Shown: positions 8,812-16,356 of the stretch, one piece after another | Numbering within the stretch: position 1 is the first letter of the stretch | Layout: each line of letters begins with the position of its first letter | Assembly: GCA_902565895.1 (NCBI GenBank) | Contig: CACFGV010000022.1 | Coordinates: forward strand, 1-33,149 | Direction of reading: 5' to 3' | DNA: 33,149 bases | Source of the DNA: K189A clade bacterium | GTDB lineage: Bacteria; Pseudomonadota; Gammaproteobacteria; Pseudomonadales; Azotimanducaceae | Made by a program: the position numbers and the translations under genes | The notes under the pieces: model-generated | What the model saw: only the letters and a program-made list of their open reading frames with translations | The model's database searches: none | Told to the model about the DNA's origin: nothing

Positions 8812-8825
8812 TCTGTTGCAACAGA
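8812..8825. promoter_or_regulatory. 14-bp perfect palindrome, candidate operator
   Basis: TCTGTTGCAACAGA is a perfect inverted repeat with no spacer. It lies 32 bp upstream of the CaiB/BaiF start, in the space shared with the divergent PhyH/AKR operon. A weak promoter-like pair, TTGATC at 8783-8788 and TATGGT at 8807-8812 (18-bp spacing), would put the palindrome over the transcription start, as for a TetR- or GntR-type repressor site. The palindrome is seen directly; the operator role and the promoter are inference. Confidence 0.4.
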
Positions 8826-8856
8826 ATAGATTGGGCAACATCGGGGGGTAAACAAT

Positions 8857-10044
8857 ATGGCTCAGCCAAACAAGCCATTGGCAGGACTGAAGGTCATAGA
8901 CCTCACGCAGATATACCAAGGACCCTATGCGGCGTTTTTGTTTGCCATGGCCGGTGCTGAGGTCATTAAAGTAGAACCCGTGGCGGGGGAGCGGCTACGT
9001 GGCGCAGGTGGCGCCAAAACACCCCTTTCATTTGCCATGCTGAACTCGAATAAAAAGAGCATCACGCTGAATTTGCAGGACGAGCAAGGCAAAAACTTGC
9101 TGCGCGAGCTGGTGAAAGACGCCGACATTTTGCTAGAAAACTACGCGCCGGGGGTGATGGATCGCTTGGGTGTAGGCTGGGATGCGCTGCAACAAATCAA
9201 CCCACGCCTGATCTACGGGTCGGGTACCGGTTACGGCTTGTCAGGCCCAGACATGGACTTGCTCGCCATGGATCACACCATACAGGCGGCATCCGGGGTA
9301 ATGAGTGCTACCGGCGACGCCGACTCACCGCCCAGCCGATCAGGAGGCGCGCCCTGCGACATCATGGGTGGTATACACATATACGCAGGTGTTTTAGCTG
9401 CCCTACAAGGGCGCGAAAAAACCGGCCAAGGCACTCGGGTAGAAGTCTCCATGTTGGAGACCATGTACTTCACGCTATGCACCGAGTTGGCCATCCACCA
9501 CGAAACCGGCGAACTGCCACCACGCAACAGCGCCCGGTCGCCGTCTAATGTATGCCCCTATGGCCGCTATCCCTGTAAGGACGGATGGATCGTCATTATC
9601 TGTGTAGCCGAAACCCACTGGCACAGCGTATTAAAAGTGGTGGGCCGTACAGACCAACTCGACAACCACGGCTTCCGCAATTCCAGAGCCCGTAAAAAAC
9701 GTGAGCACCTGGTAGACGCCATGATCAATGCCTGGAGCGTTGAGCGCACCCGCGACGAAGCCTATAAAGAACTGCGCGAAAGCCGCGTCCCCGTGGCACC
9801 CATACGCACCGTTGACGAGGTCCGTAATGACCCGCACCTGCACGAGCGCGGCATGTTGCGATACCGCACCCACGAGCTATTGGGCGATATCGTACTGCCC
9901 ACCAGCCCTATCCGCTTTTCCGACTACGACATGACCGAACCTGAGTTCTTTCCAGAAGTCGGTGCCCACAACGAAGAAGTGTACGGCACCCTAGACCTAA
10001 GCCCGGAAGATCTGGAACGTTTGAAGGCGGGAGGGGTGATTTAG
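8857..10044 (+). CDS. CaiB/BaiF (class III) CoA-transferase family protein
   Basis: A 395-residue family III CoA-transferase, which moves CoA between carboxylic acids through an aspartyl-CoA thioester. Diagnostic parts are the N-terminal G-L-K-V-I-D-L-T segment, A-G-A-E-V-I-K-V-E-P near 33-42, L-L-E-N-Y-A-P-G-V-M-D near 92-102, and the catalytic aspartate D139 in L-A-M-D-H-T. The C-terminal V-P-V-A-P-I-R-T-V-D-E-V segment is also typical. The length is normal for the family (380-410). GGGGGG at 8844-8849 is the ribosome site. The family is often found in degradation of carnitine, bile acids, terpenoids and aromatic acids. Next to P450, PhyH and AKR genes it could activate an oxidised acid for CoA-dependent breakdown (inference). 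Confidence 0.92.
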   Translation: MAQPNKPLAGLKVIDLTQIYQGPYAAFLFAMAGAEVIKVEPVAGERLRGAGGAKTPLSFAMLNSNKKSITLNLQDEQGKNLLRELVKDADILLENYAPGVMDRLGVGWDALQQINPRLIYGSGTGYGLSGPDMDLLAMDHTIQAASGVMSATGDADSPPSRSGGAPCDIMGGIHIYAGVLAALQGREKTGQGTRVEVSMLETMYFTLCTELAIHHETGELPPRNSARSPSNVCPYGRYPCKDGWIVIICVAETHWHSVLKVVGRTDQLDNHGFRNSRARKKREHLVDAMINAWSVERTRDEAYKELRESRVPVAPIRTVDEVRNDPHLHERGMLRYRTHELLGDIVLPTSPIRFSDYDMTEPEFFPEVGAHNEEVYGTLDLSPEDLERLKAGGVI

Positions 10045-10131
10045 GCGCCGTAGATTTTACCAATAGGACTCTTCGTTTATCTCATCGGAGCGATGTGTAA
10101 AGGCGTTGAGTCTTGCGATGATACGAGGAGG

Positions 10132-10536
10132 TTAGCCCAGCTCTTCTTGTCGCCTCGCCTCCAACCACTTCTGATCAATCGGCAGCCTGGCGCTGACTTT
10201 GTCGCCCGGGGCGACCACCCGCCAGAAAGGTGTGATGTCTGCGGTTTTTGCGCCTTGCTCCAAGTGTTCCAACGCTGCCTCGGCAACGACGCGCAGGAAT
10301 ATTGCGGTAGAGACCGGGCAGGTGGCGTCGCAGTCATACTCTATGGCCAGGTCGGCGCGCAGTTCGGGCATGGTGATAAATCGGCCGTAAGGCATTTTGT
10401 TAATGAACTCGTCAACAATTTTTGGCGTGGCCACAAACATGCTGCTACCGGCCCGAATGCCCGCAAAGTCTTTTTCTAGAATTACTACTTTGGGTGACTT
10501 GGCTTTGTTCAGTCGTTCGATTGCGGTTTGTGCCAT
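10132..10536 (-). CDS. MGMT-fold, alkyltransferase-like (ATL-like) small protein without the acceptor cysteine
   Basis: A 134-residue protein. From about residue 45 it follows the DNA-binding domain of O6-alkylguanine-DNA alkyltransferases: M-P-Y-G-R-F-I-T-M for the P-x-G-x-x-x-T-Y turn, a helical segment at 75-93, then I-T-P-F-W-R-V-V at 101-108 for the usual I-P-C-H-R-V-V. The acceptor Cys is Phe104 and the His is Trp105, so methyl transfer is not expected. ATL proteins lacking the Cys flag alkylated bases for nucleotide excision repair; a similar role here is inference. The first 40 residues (Lys-rich, D-F-A-G-I-R-A-G) are an extension not found in classical ATLs. AGGA precedes the ATG. 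It follows the DsbA-fold gene by 68 bp. The fold match is by eye, hence moderate confidence. Confidence 0.6.
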   Translation of the reverse strand: MAQTAIERLNKAKSPKVVILEKDFAGIRAGSSMFVATPKIVDEFINKMPYGRFITMPELRADLAIEYDCDATCPVSTAIFLRVVAEAALEHLEQGAKTADITPFWRVVAPGDKVSARLPIDQKWLEARRQEELG

Positions 10537-10604
10537 GTGCGATCCTAATGCTTAAAAACGGTTTTTGGCTATTGAGCCAACGGTTGGCTGGTGTATGGCC
10601 AACA

Positions 10605-11267
10605 TCATCTCTCCTGCAGCCCTTCTTTTTGCAAGCGCCACAGCAGTACGTCTAGCCGATCTTGACCGAAGAAGGGTTCGCCGTTGTAGGTGCACGTGGG
10701 CACACCCCAATGGCCTGACTGGTCGTGGTCGCGTTGGTTATTGTCGATCACGGCGTCCAAGCGCTCGGCTTCGGCAACAATGCGCTCATCCATTTCCGCC
10801 AGATTCAATCCAGCTCTTGCCGCAGCTTGGGCCAGGTGATCGCCCTGATCCCATCCCTTGGTGCCACCCCAAATAAGCGCCGACACCTCATCAGCAAACT
10901 CAATGCCCTTACCCAGTTCCTCTGCCAACGCGCCGAGTCGGGTCAGACGGTAGATGTAGGGCTGCTCGCTGTCCGTGTGTCGGCGGCCGTCCGCATCGAC
11001 ATGTTGTATCACCGGGTCTGGTCGCGCTGCTGCGAAGGGCAGCTCTAGAAACTCAGCCACACGCCTTACGTCGGTAGCAAAGTACGAGAACCACTGGGGT
11101 TGTACTTGATCGAAGAATTCCGGCAGTCGAACGGCGATGGGGTACACCGCACGAAAATTCACTAGCAGCTGATACTTTGTTTGCCAGTCGTGCAGGCGCT
11201 TGGTCGCCAGATATGACCACGGGCTGCGGAACGACCAGAACACGTCTATCTCCATGGGTGCGCTCAT
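10605..11267 (-). CDS. DsbA-fold protein, 2-hydroxychromene-2-carboxylate isomerase-like
   Basis: A 220-residue protein starting with M-E-I-D-V-F-W-S-F-R-S-P-W-S-Y-L. This matches the kappa-GST/HCCA-isomerase branch of the DsbA superfamily, where the redox CxxC is replaced by Ser. Ser15, just before Pro16, is the likely glutathione-activating residue. The C-terminal segment G-H-W-G-V-P-T-C-T-Y-N-G-E-P-F-F-G-Q-D-R-L is the classic G-V-P-T-x(4)-G-x-x-F-x-G-x-D-R element of the family. HCCA isomerases perform a glutathione-dependent cis/trans isomerisation in naphthalene-type catabolism, but most homologues have unknown substrates. GGAGA seven bases before the ATG at 11267 supports this start over an open frame reaching 11336. 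Confidence 0.85.
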   Translation of the reverse strand: MSAPMEIDVFWSFRSPWSYLATKRLHDWQTKYQLLVNFRAVYPIAVRLPEFFDQVQPQWFSYFATDVRRVAEFLELPFAAARPDPVIQHVDADGRRHTDSEQPYIYRLTRLGALAEELGKGIEFADEVSALIWGGTKGWDQGDHLAQAAARAGLNLAEMDERIVAEAERLDAVIDNNQRDHDQSGHWGVPTCTYNGEPFFGQDRLDVLLWRLQKEGLQER

Positions 11268-11402
11268 TATTGTTCTCCAAACCTGGTAGCAATGGGTGAT
11301 TAGAAGGCTTCTTCGTTGCTCAGAGATTAACAGCAATGGCAGTGGTCAACACCGGGCAGTGCAGGTAAGTTTCGGCGTCAAAGATGTGCGTTAAGGAAGA
11401 CC

Positions 11403-12257
11403 ATGATTTGGATGAAAATGAACAGTCTGAGTGTTGTCCTAACCGTGTTGGGTTTGGTTTATCTGTCCAATGTTGCTGCGGAGACTGCGCAGTCCGTTGC
11501 GGCGGAGCAATCAGCGCGTCCGCTGTCGGCTTTCTTTGGGCTAGACAACAAACTGCCCTTTGGCGCCAATGTCCTGTGTTTAGGCGCGTCGGGTGAGGAC
11601 GGTATGCCGGTGGTTTTGAGCCACACCGTTAACCCAGATTCATTGCAAGCTGAAGACTTCAGTGTGGTCAGGCAGTCGGGAGCCACCAGCACGCCTATGT
11701 GTGCAACTCTTCGTCCAGCGGGCGACGTAGATGAAAATCGCACGGTTCTGCTGATTGGTGAATTTGGTAATGCTGACGATGATCCGCCGGTTAAGGTGTT
11801 GATCGTAGATGATCTGTTCTCCGATGCTACCGACAGCCCCCAGGTGAACTTCCGTGGCACCCAAGTCTTGGTTATTCCTCTCAACGCCGGCCCAGAGATT
11901 ATTTTAGCTGCGGCGGTGCCAAAGGAGATCTGGTCGCTGTCGGGTCGGGGAACGTCTTGCCCCAACGCCACCAAACAGGTGGTGCGGGTGACCTGGACCG
12001 GTGGTGTGAGATTGCCCAATCGAGACGAATTGGGTGATGCACAGAAATCCTTGTACCAGGTTACCGTGACCAGCGCAGACGGCTCCCAGTCTCAGGTGAG
12101 TCCGGCGGCATTGGCGGAGCTGGGGGATAACGATAACAATCACTTTCTGTGCCTTGATACGACCACCCCCGCCACTGCTGTGGCTTTTCCTGCCGGACAT
12201 CTAGTTGATCCAAACGGTGATCTGAACGCAGCGTCCAAGGTGATGGTTCGCAGATAG
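11403..12257 (+). CDS. Exported protein of unknown function
   Basis: A 284-residue protein with a clear signal peptide (M-K-M-N, then a Leu/Val core, cleavage near V-A-A-E-T around residue 27). The mature part is acidic and rich in Asp, Thr and Val, with five visible cysteines and no motif I recognise. Short beta-strand-like runs (V-K-V-L-I-V-D-D, T-Q-V-L-V-I-P-L) suggest a beta-rich periplasmic or extracellular protein. AAGGA precedes the ATG at 11403. It lies upstream of the DUF3604 lipoprotein on the same strand with about 147 bp between. The function is not known. Confidence 0.7.
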   Translation: MIWMKMNSLSVVLTVLGLVYLSNVAAETAQSVAAEQSARPLSAFFGLDNKLPFGANVLCLGASGEDGMPVVLSHTVNPDSLQAEDFSVVRQSGATSTPMCATLRPAGDVDENRTVLLIGEFGNADDDPPVKVLIVDDLFSDATDSPQVNFRGTQVLVIPLNAGPEIILAAAVPKEIWSLSGRGTSCPNATKQVVRVTWTGGVRLPNRDELGDAQKSLYQVTVTSADGSQSQVSPAALAELGDNDNNHFLCLDTTTPATAVAFPAGHLVDPNGDLNAASKVMVRR

Positions 12258-12273
12258 CTGAAAAAGCCTAGGT

Positions 12274-12294
12274 TGGCGGTGCAAAGAGCCGCCA
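12274..12294 (+). terminator. Hairpin after the exported-protein gene, possible weak terminator
   Basis: TGGCGG at 12274-12279 and CCGCCA at 12289-12294 form a perfect 6-bp GC-rich stem with a 9-nt loop, starting 16 bp after the stop at 12257. No T-run follows, so an intrinsic terminator is doubtful. It could instead be an RNA-stabilising stem between this gene and the DUF3604 gene. Confidence 0.25.
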
Positions 12295-12404
12295 GCGCCT
12301 GTTCCTATTGGGTGACGGTTGACTCGGGAATGCCGTGTTTGTTGCCGTTTAGTCGACAAGACGACTATCCTCTGGAGACCAAGTACGGTTTTGAGGGGAG
12401 CAAG

Positions 12405-14408
12405 ATGCAAAGCCGAGTCAAAAAGTTCAATGGTGCAGTAGCCGTTTGTTTACTGGCCACATTGCTTGCTGGCTGCGCTGAAACTGAGCGCACTGGAGCC
12501 GGTCAAGTCAGCGCCGCAGTTGAGCAACAAAACCCGCAATCGGTAACAGCCAAAACTGCGCAGGGCGAGGCAGGTAGTGCGCGAAACGCATACTTTGGTG
12601 ACCTGCATGTGCATACCACCTATTCAATGGATGCATTTCAGTTTGGCACCCTGGCCACACCTGACGACGCCTACCGCTACGCTCAGGGCGAGGCCATCAA
12701 GCACCCGGCGGGATTTGCTGTGCAGCTAGACAGACCGCTGGATTTCTATGCGGTAACAGACCATGGCTTTTTCCTCGGGGTGGTTCGTGCTGGGGCCGAT
12801 ACCTTAACAGCCATATCTAAGTACGCAGCAATGGCGCCAATCCATAATTTAAATGCCGCGAACAACCTAACGCTAGAGAGCATCCCAACTCGAAGATTCC
12901 GCGAATGGATTAGCGGCTTCGTGTTCGCCATGGCACGTTCTGAACCCCTACAGGCCGAGGTGGATAGCATCATGCGCTCAACCTGGGCGGATGAAATTGA
13001 GGCTGCCGATCGCCACTATCAGCCGGGTAAGTTCACGACCTTTGCCGCCTATGAATTCTCAACAACTAAGCCTGACGGCGGCAGTTTGCATCGTAATGTC
13101 ATTTTTCGTGACACCAACAACTTGCCAGCGGCGCCGTTCAGTCGGCTTGATTCACTTGATCCCGCCGACCTCTGGGATTGGATGGACAATTTACGAGAGA
13201 ACGGCGTTGCGAGTCTTGCGATTCCTCACAACTCAAATAAGTCGAATGGCCAGATGTTTCAACTGACCACTTGGGCTGGTGATCCAATGACGCTGGATCA
13301 TAATGAACAGCGCATTCGTAACGAACCGCTGGTTGAAATCACTCAGGTAAAAGGCACCTCGGAGACCCATCCGGCGTTGTCGTTAAACGACGAATGGGCG
13401 GGCTTCGAGATAGACCCCTACATTGCTGGTGGAGGCCCGTTAAGGTTAGCCAAGCCGTCGGGTGGTTATGTGCGTGATGCACTTAAGAATGGCTTGCAGT
13501 TAAGTGATCAGGGCTTGGGGAACCCCTTTAAGTTCGGTTTTATCGGATCGTCTGATACCCATACGGGCGCTGGATCTTTTGTTGAAGAAAGCTATTTTGC
13601 CAAGGTGGGCTTGCTAGACGCGACACCAGGGCTGCGTGGGTCGGTGCCTGTGAGCGACGCCGAGCTTGCTCGCTACGGCCTGGACAGTGAAACCGCGTCG
13701 CCCTTCTACGTAGCGCCGGATGGGCGACGCTACTTACAGCGCAGCTCGTCGGTTTATGGGGCTTCGGGTTTGGCTGCAGTATGGGCGGAGGAGAATACGC
13801 GCAATGGGATCTACGACGCCTTTCGTCGTAAGGAAACCTTTGCCACGTCAGGCCCACGAATACGCCTGCGTTTTTTTGCAGGCTATGGTTTTGAGCCGTC
13901 TATGCTGGAAAAGCAAGGCAGCTGGTCGCGCGCCTACACTCAGGGCGTAGCCATGGGTGGGGATCTAATAACCAGGGCTGAACAAGCACCGGAGTTTATC
14001 GTTTGGGCCGCTCGGGATGCGCTGTCGGCGCCGTTGCAGCGCGTGCAGATTGTTAAAGGTTGGGTTCAGGACGGCGAAACCCATGAGCGAGTCTTTGACG
14101 TGGCGTGTGCCGATGGTTTGCAAGTTGATCCGGCGACTCATCGTTGTCCGGACAACGGTGCAAAAGTGAATTTGGCGGATTGCGCGATTTCCGCCGACCG
14201 CGGCGCGGCGGAGTTGAAAACCCTTTGGCGCGACCCAGAGTTCGACGCCCAACAACAGGGCTTTTATTATGCGCGGGTACTGGAAAACCCCAGCTGCCGC
14301 TGGTCCACGTGGGATGCGCTGCGCGCTGGGGAACCGCCCCGACCCGACATGGCCGCAACCATTCAAGAGCGTGCCTGGTCCTCGCCCATCTGGTTTAACA
14401 GCCCATAA
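12405..14408 (+). CDS. DUF3604 lipoprotein with PHP-like metal-binding motifs
   Basis: A 667-residue protein of the DUF3604 family. The N-terminus is a lipoprotein signal ending in L-L-A-G-C (Cys24), so it is predicted to be anchored in the envelope. G-D-L-H-V-H at 65-70 (H68, H70) and V-T-D-H-G at 117-121 (D119, H120) resemble the first metal ligands of PHP-family hydrolases. I-G-S-S-D-T-H-T-G-A and A-T-S-G-P-R-I-R further on are typical DUF3604 blocks. The biochemical activity of the family is not established as far as I know; a metal-dependent hydrolase is the natural guess. The frame is open to 12273, but GAGGGGAG at 12393-12400 and the lipobox fix the start at the ATG at 12405. Cysteines near the C-terminus may form disulfides outside the cytoplasm. 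Confidence 0.85.
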   Translation: MQSRVKKFNGAVAVCLLATLLAGCAETERTGAGQVSAAVEQQNPQSVTAKTAQGEAGSARNAYFGDLHVHTTYSMDAFQFGTLATPDDAYRYAQGEAIKHPAGFAVQLDRPLDFYAVTDHGFFLGVVRAGADTLTAISKYAAMAPIHNLNAANNLTLESIPTRRFREWISGFVFAMARSEPLQAEVDSIMRSTWADEIEAADRHYQPGKFTTFAAYEFSTTKPDGGSLHRNVIFRDTNNLPAAPFSRLDSLDPADLWDWMDNLRENGVASLAIPHNSNKSNGQMFQLTTWAGDPMTLDHNEQRIRNEPLVEITQVKGTSETHPALSLNDEWAGFEIDPYIAGGGPLRLAKPSGGYVRDALKNGLQLSDQGLGNPFKFGFIGSSDTHTGAGSFVEESYFAKVGLLDATPGLRGSVPVSDAELARYGLDSETASPFYVAPDGRRYLQRSSSVYGASGLAAVWAEENTRNGIYDAFRRKETFATSGPRIRLRFFAGYGFEPSMLEKQGSWSRAYTQGVAMGGDLITRAEQAPEFIVWAARDALSAPLQRVQIVKGWVQDGETHERVFDVACADGLQVDPATHRCPDNGAKVNLADCAISADRGAAELKTLWRDPEFDAQQQGFYYARVLENPSCRWSTWDALRAGEPPRPDMAATIQERAWSSPIWFNSP

Positions 14409-14594
14409 CAAGCTCATAATGATCCGATTAATGGCGAGATAGCAGCGCGCTTTAACCCCCTGGGCAAACATTTAACTTGGTACGACGGCGAGCCGCGCTG
14501 ATGGCGATGTTGTACGCCGTGTGCGGTGCCTGTGTTGGATCGTCGCCAACGAACTCAGATGGCTAGGCACTGCAAGGACCAATAAGAGCAAGAA

Positions 14595-15536
14595 ATGATT
14601 GAGAAAAATTACCGTATTCCAAGTGCCTTGGAAGGCTACACGGTGCTATTGAGGAACAAGTACAGTGCGGAGGATTCCCAATATCAGTCCCGTGGCAGCG
14701 TTTTGTTTGTGCATGGCGCGACCTATGGTTCTACCTCCACGTTCGATTATCCAGTAGCAGGACAATCTTGGATGGATCACCTCGCGTCGAATCACTATGA
14801 CGTTTGGTGTTTGGATCTTCTCGGCTATGGGTTGTCTGACCGGCCATCGGTGATGGATCAGCCGGCGAGGGATCATGCGCCCATTGTCGACACAGCTCAC
14901 GCCAGAGTAGAAGTCGGGCATGCGGTAACCTTTATTCTTGAGCAGCGCCAAATCCCCAGGCTTAGTCTCATAGGCTACAGTTGGGGTACCGCAATTTGTG
15001 GCAGCTACAGCGCCCAATACCCTAACAACGTTTCTAAGTTAGTCTTGAGCGGTGCGTTGTGGTTGGAAGGTCTGCCACCCACCGAGGCGTTAAAAGACAA
15101 CCTAGGTGCTTACCGCACGGTTGATGTGGAGTCGATGATGCAGCGCTGGGCTGCTGGTCTGACGCAACATGAACTGGACCAAATTGTAAGCGCCCAGGAT
15201 CGGCTGAAGTGGTGTCAGCAAACCCTAGCCTGCGACCCCAAGTCCGCCGAGACGGGCGTGCTGCGTGCCCCAACTGGCGTGATTGAAGACTATATGCGGG
15301 TGCGAAACAGTGGTGAGGATTGGTATGACCCGGGTCAGATCACGGCGTCGGTATTAGTCGTTGTTGGTGAACTCGATGAAGAAACAACATCGGCCCAGGG
15401 TCAGCAATTGTTCACCCGCCTGACCGCAGCAGCAACCAAGGAGCTGTGTGTGATCGGACAAGGTACACACTCCATGTTACTTGAGAGGAGCCGGCATCAG
15501 CTGCATCGGGTGGTCGACGGATTCCTCGCCGACTGA
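14595..15536 (+). CDS. Alpha/beta-fold hydrolase
   Basis: A 313-residue alpha/beta hydrolase. The first core strand ends in V-L-F-V-H-G-A-T at 36-43 (oxyanion hole), the nucleophile elbow is G-Y-S-W-G with S129, the acid is probably in V-V-G-E-L-D near 257, and the histidine is in G-T-H-S-M near the end. D-L-L-G-Y-G-L-S-D-R-P at 74-84 is the conserved loop after strand 4. There is no signal peptide, so it should be cytoplasmic. It is not a close relative of the hydrolase at 5860-6693. The 186 bp before it hold no gene. The HupE-like gene follows 25 bp downstream on the same strand. The substrate is unknown. Confidence 0.85.
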   Translation: MIEKNYRIPSALEGYTVLLRNKYSAEDSQYQSRGSVLFVHGATYGSTSTFDYPVAGQSWMDHLASNHYDVWCLDLLGYGLSDRPSVMDQPARDHAPIVDTAHARVEVGHAVTFILEQRQIPRLSLIGYSWGTAICGSYSAQYPNNVSKLVLSGALWLEGLPPTEALKDNLGAYRTVDVESMMQRWAAGLTQHELDQIVSAQDRLKWCQQTLACDPKSAETGVLRAPTGVIEDYMRVRNSGEDWYDPGQITASVLVVVGELDEETTSAQGQQLFTRLTAAATKELCVIGQGTHSMLLERSRHQLHRVVDGFLAD

Positions 15537-15561
15537 CATGCAGTGTGTGGGGCGCAGCTGA

Positions 15562-16356
15562 GTGCTTGGTGCCGGCAAATGCCGCAGTTTGCAAGCGCTG
15601 GTGTTTTTATCTGCGCTGCTGTGCAGTGCCATGGCCCTTGGGCACCCAGAGGATGAGCTGTGTGACCCAAGCCGTGATGCCATGGATCCACAGCTTTGCG
15701 CCATGCTCGCACAGCTGAACAGCGCCGACGGTGCACTCAACCCTCAATCGCTATTGGGCGATACGGAGTTTGCAGACCGGGGCGTTTTGTCCACCGTGGG
15801 TCGATTCGTCGGCATTGGTGTTGGGCACATCTTACCCGGGGGCTTGGATCACATTTTGTTTGTGCTTGCGATCTTTTTGGCAGCCCGCCGCGCCGCCAGT
15901 CTGATTTGGCAAATCTCGGCATTCACTGTGGCGCATACGATAACCCTAGCCCTTGCCGCAGTAGGCTTAGTGGACTTACCCAGTAGCTTGGTGGAGCCGG
16001 TGATAGCGTTCACCATCGCATTTGTTGCTATCGAAAACCTGGTGTTTAAAGAGACTTTTAAATGGCGCCCTGGCGTCGTGTTTCTTTTCGGCCTGATTCA
16101 TGGGCTGGGTTTTGCGAGTTTCTTTGCCGACTTGGAACTGCCGACGAATTTGTTTTGGAGCGCGCTTATTGGTTTCAATATTGGCGTTGAGGTGGGCCAA
16201 CTCAGCGTCGTCCTGGCGGCGGCGGTGTTGGTGCGTCTGTGTTTGCACAAGCCAACCCAAGAGGCCGCCTACCGCAAGTGGGTGGTGCGGCCAGGCTCGG
16301 GCCTTATTGGGCTCTGTGGCTTATGGTGGGGCGTCAGCGCAATGTTGCAGCTCTAG
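15562..16356 (+). CDS. HupE/UreJ-like membrane protein
   Basis: A 264-residue membrane protein of the HupE/UreJ_2 type. A signal-like hydrophobic N-terminus is followed by a short extracytoplasmic part with two cysteines (C-D-P-S-R ... Q-L-C-A-M) and then six or seven transmembrane segments. The first carries the family motif G-H-I-L-P-G-G-L-D-H-I-L-F-V. Further His- and Glu-containing membrane motifs are A-H-T-I-T-L, I-E-N-L-V-F and G-L-I-H-G-L-G-F-A, followed by N-I-G-V-E-V-G-Q. Classical HupE/UreJ proteins are linked to nickel uptake; the role of this branch is uncertain. The GTG start at 15562 has no strong ribosome site and is the least certain start here. The stop abuts the stop of the convergent peptidase gene with no spacer. 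Confidence 0.8.
   Translation: MLGAGKCRSLQALVFLSALLCSAMALGHPEDELCDPSRDAMDPQLCAMLAQLNSADGALNPQSLLGDTEFADRGVLSTVGRFVGIGVGHILPGGLDHILFVLAIFLAARRAASLIWQISAFTVAHTITLALAAVGLVDLPSSLVEPVIAFTIAFVAIENLVFKETFKWRPGVVFLFGLIHGLGFASFFADLELPTNLFWSALIGFNIGVEVGQLSVVLAAAVLVRLCLHKPTQEAAYRKWVVRPGSGLIGLCGLWWGVSAMLQL

Noticed and set aside
11459-12019. Minus-strand open frame of 186 codons opposite the exported-protein gene
   Set aside because: The plus-strand frame has a ribosome site and a signal peptide, while this one has neither and is Ser/Arg/Pro-rich like an antisense shadow.
14500-14568. Short ORF of about 21 codons in the gap before the second hydrolase
   Set aside because: No ribosome site and no similarity I recognise; too short to support.
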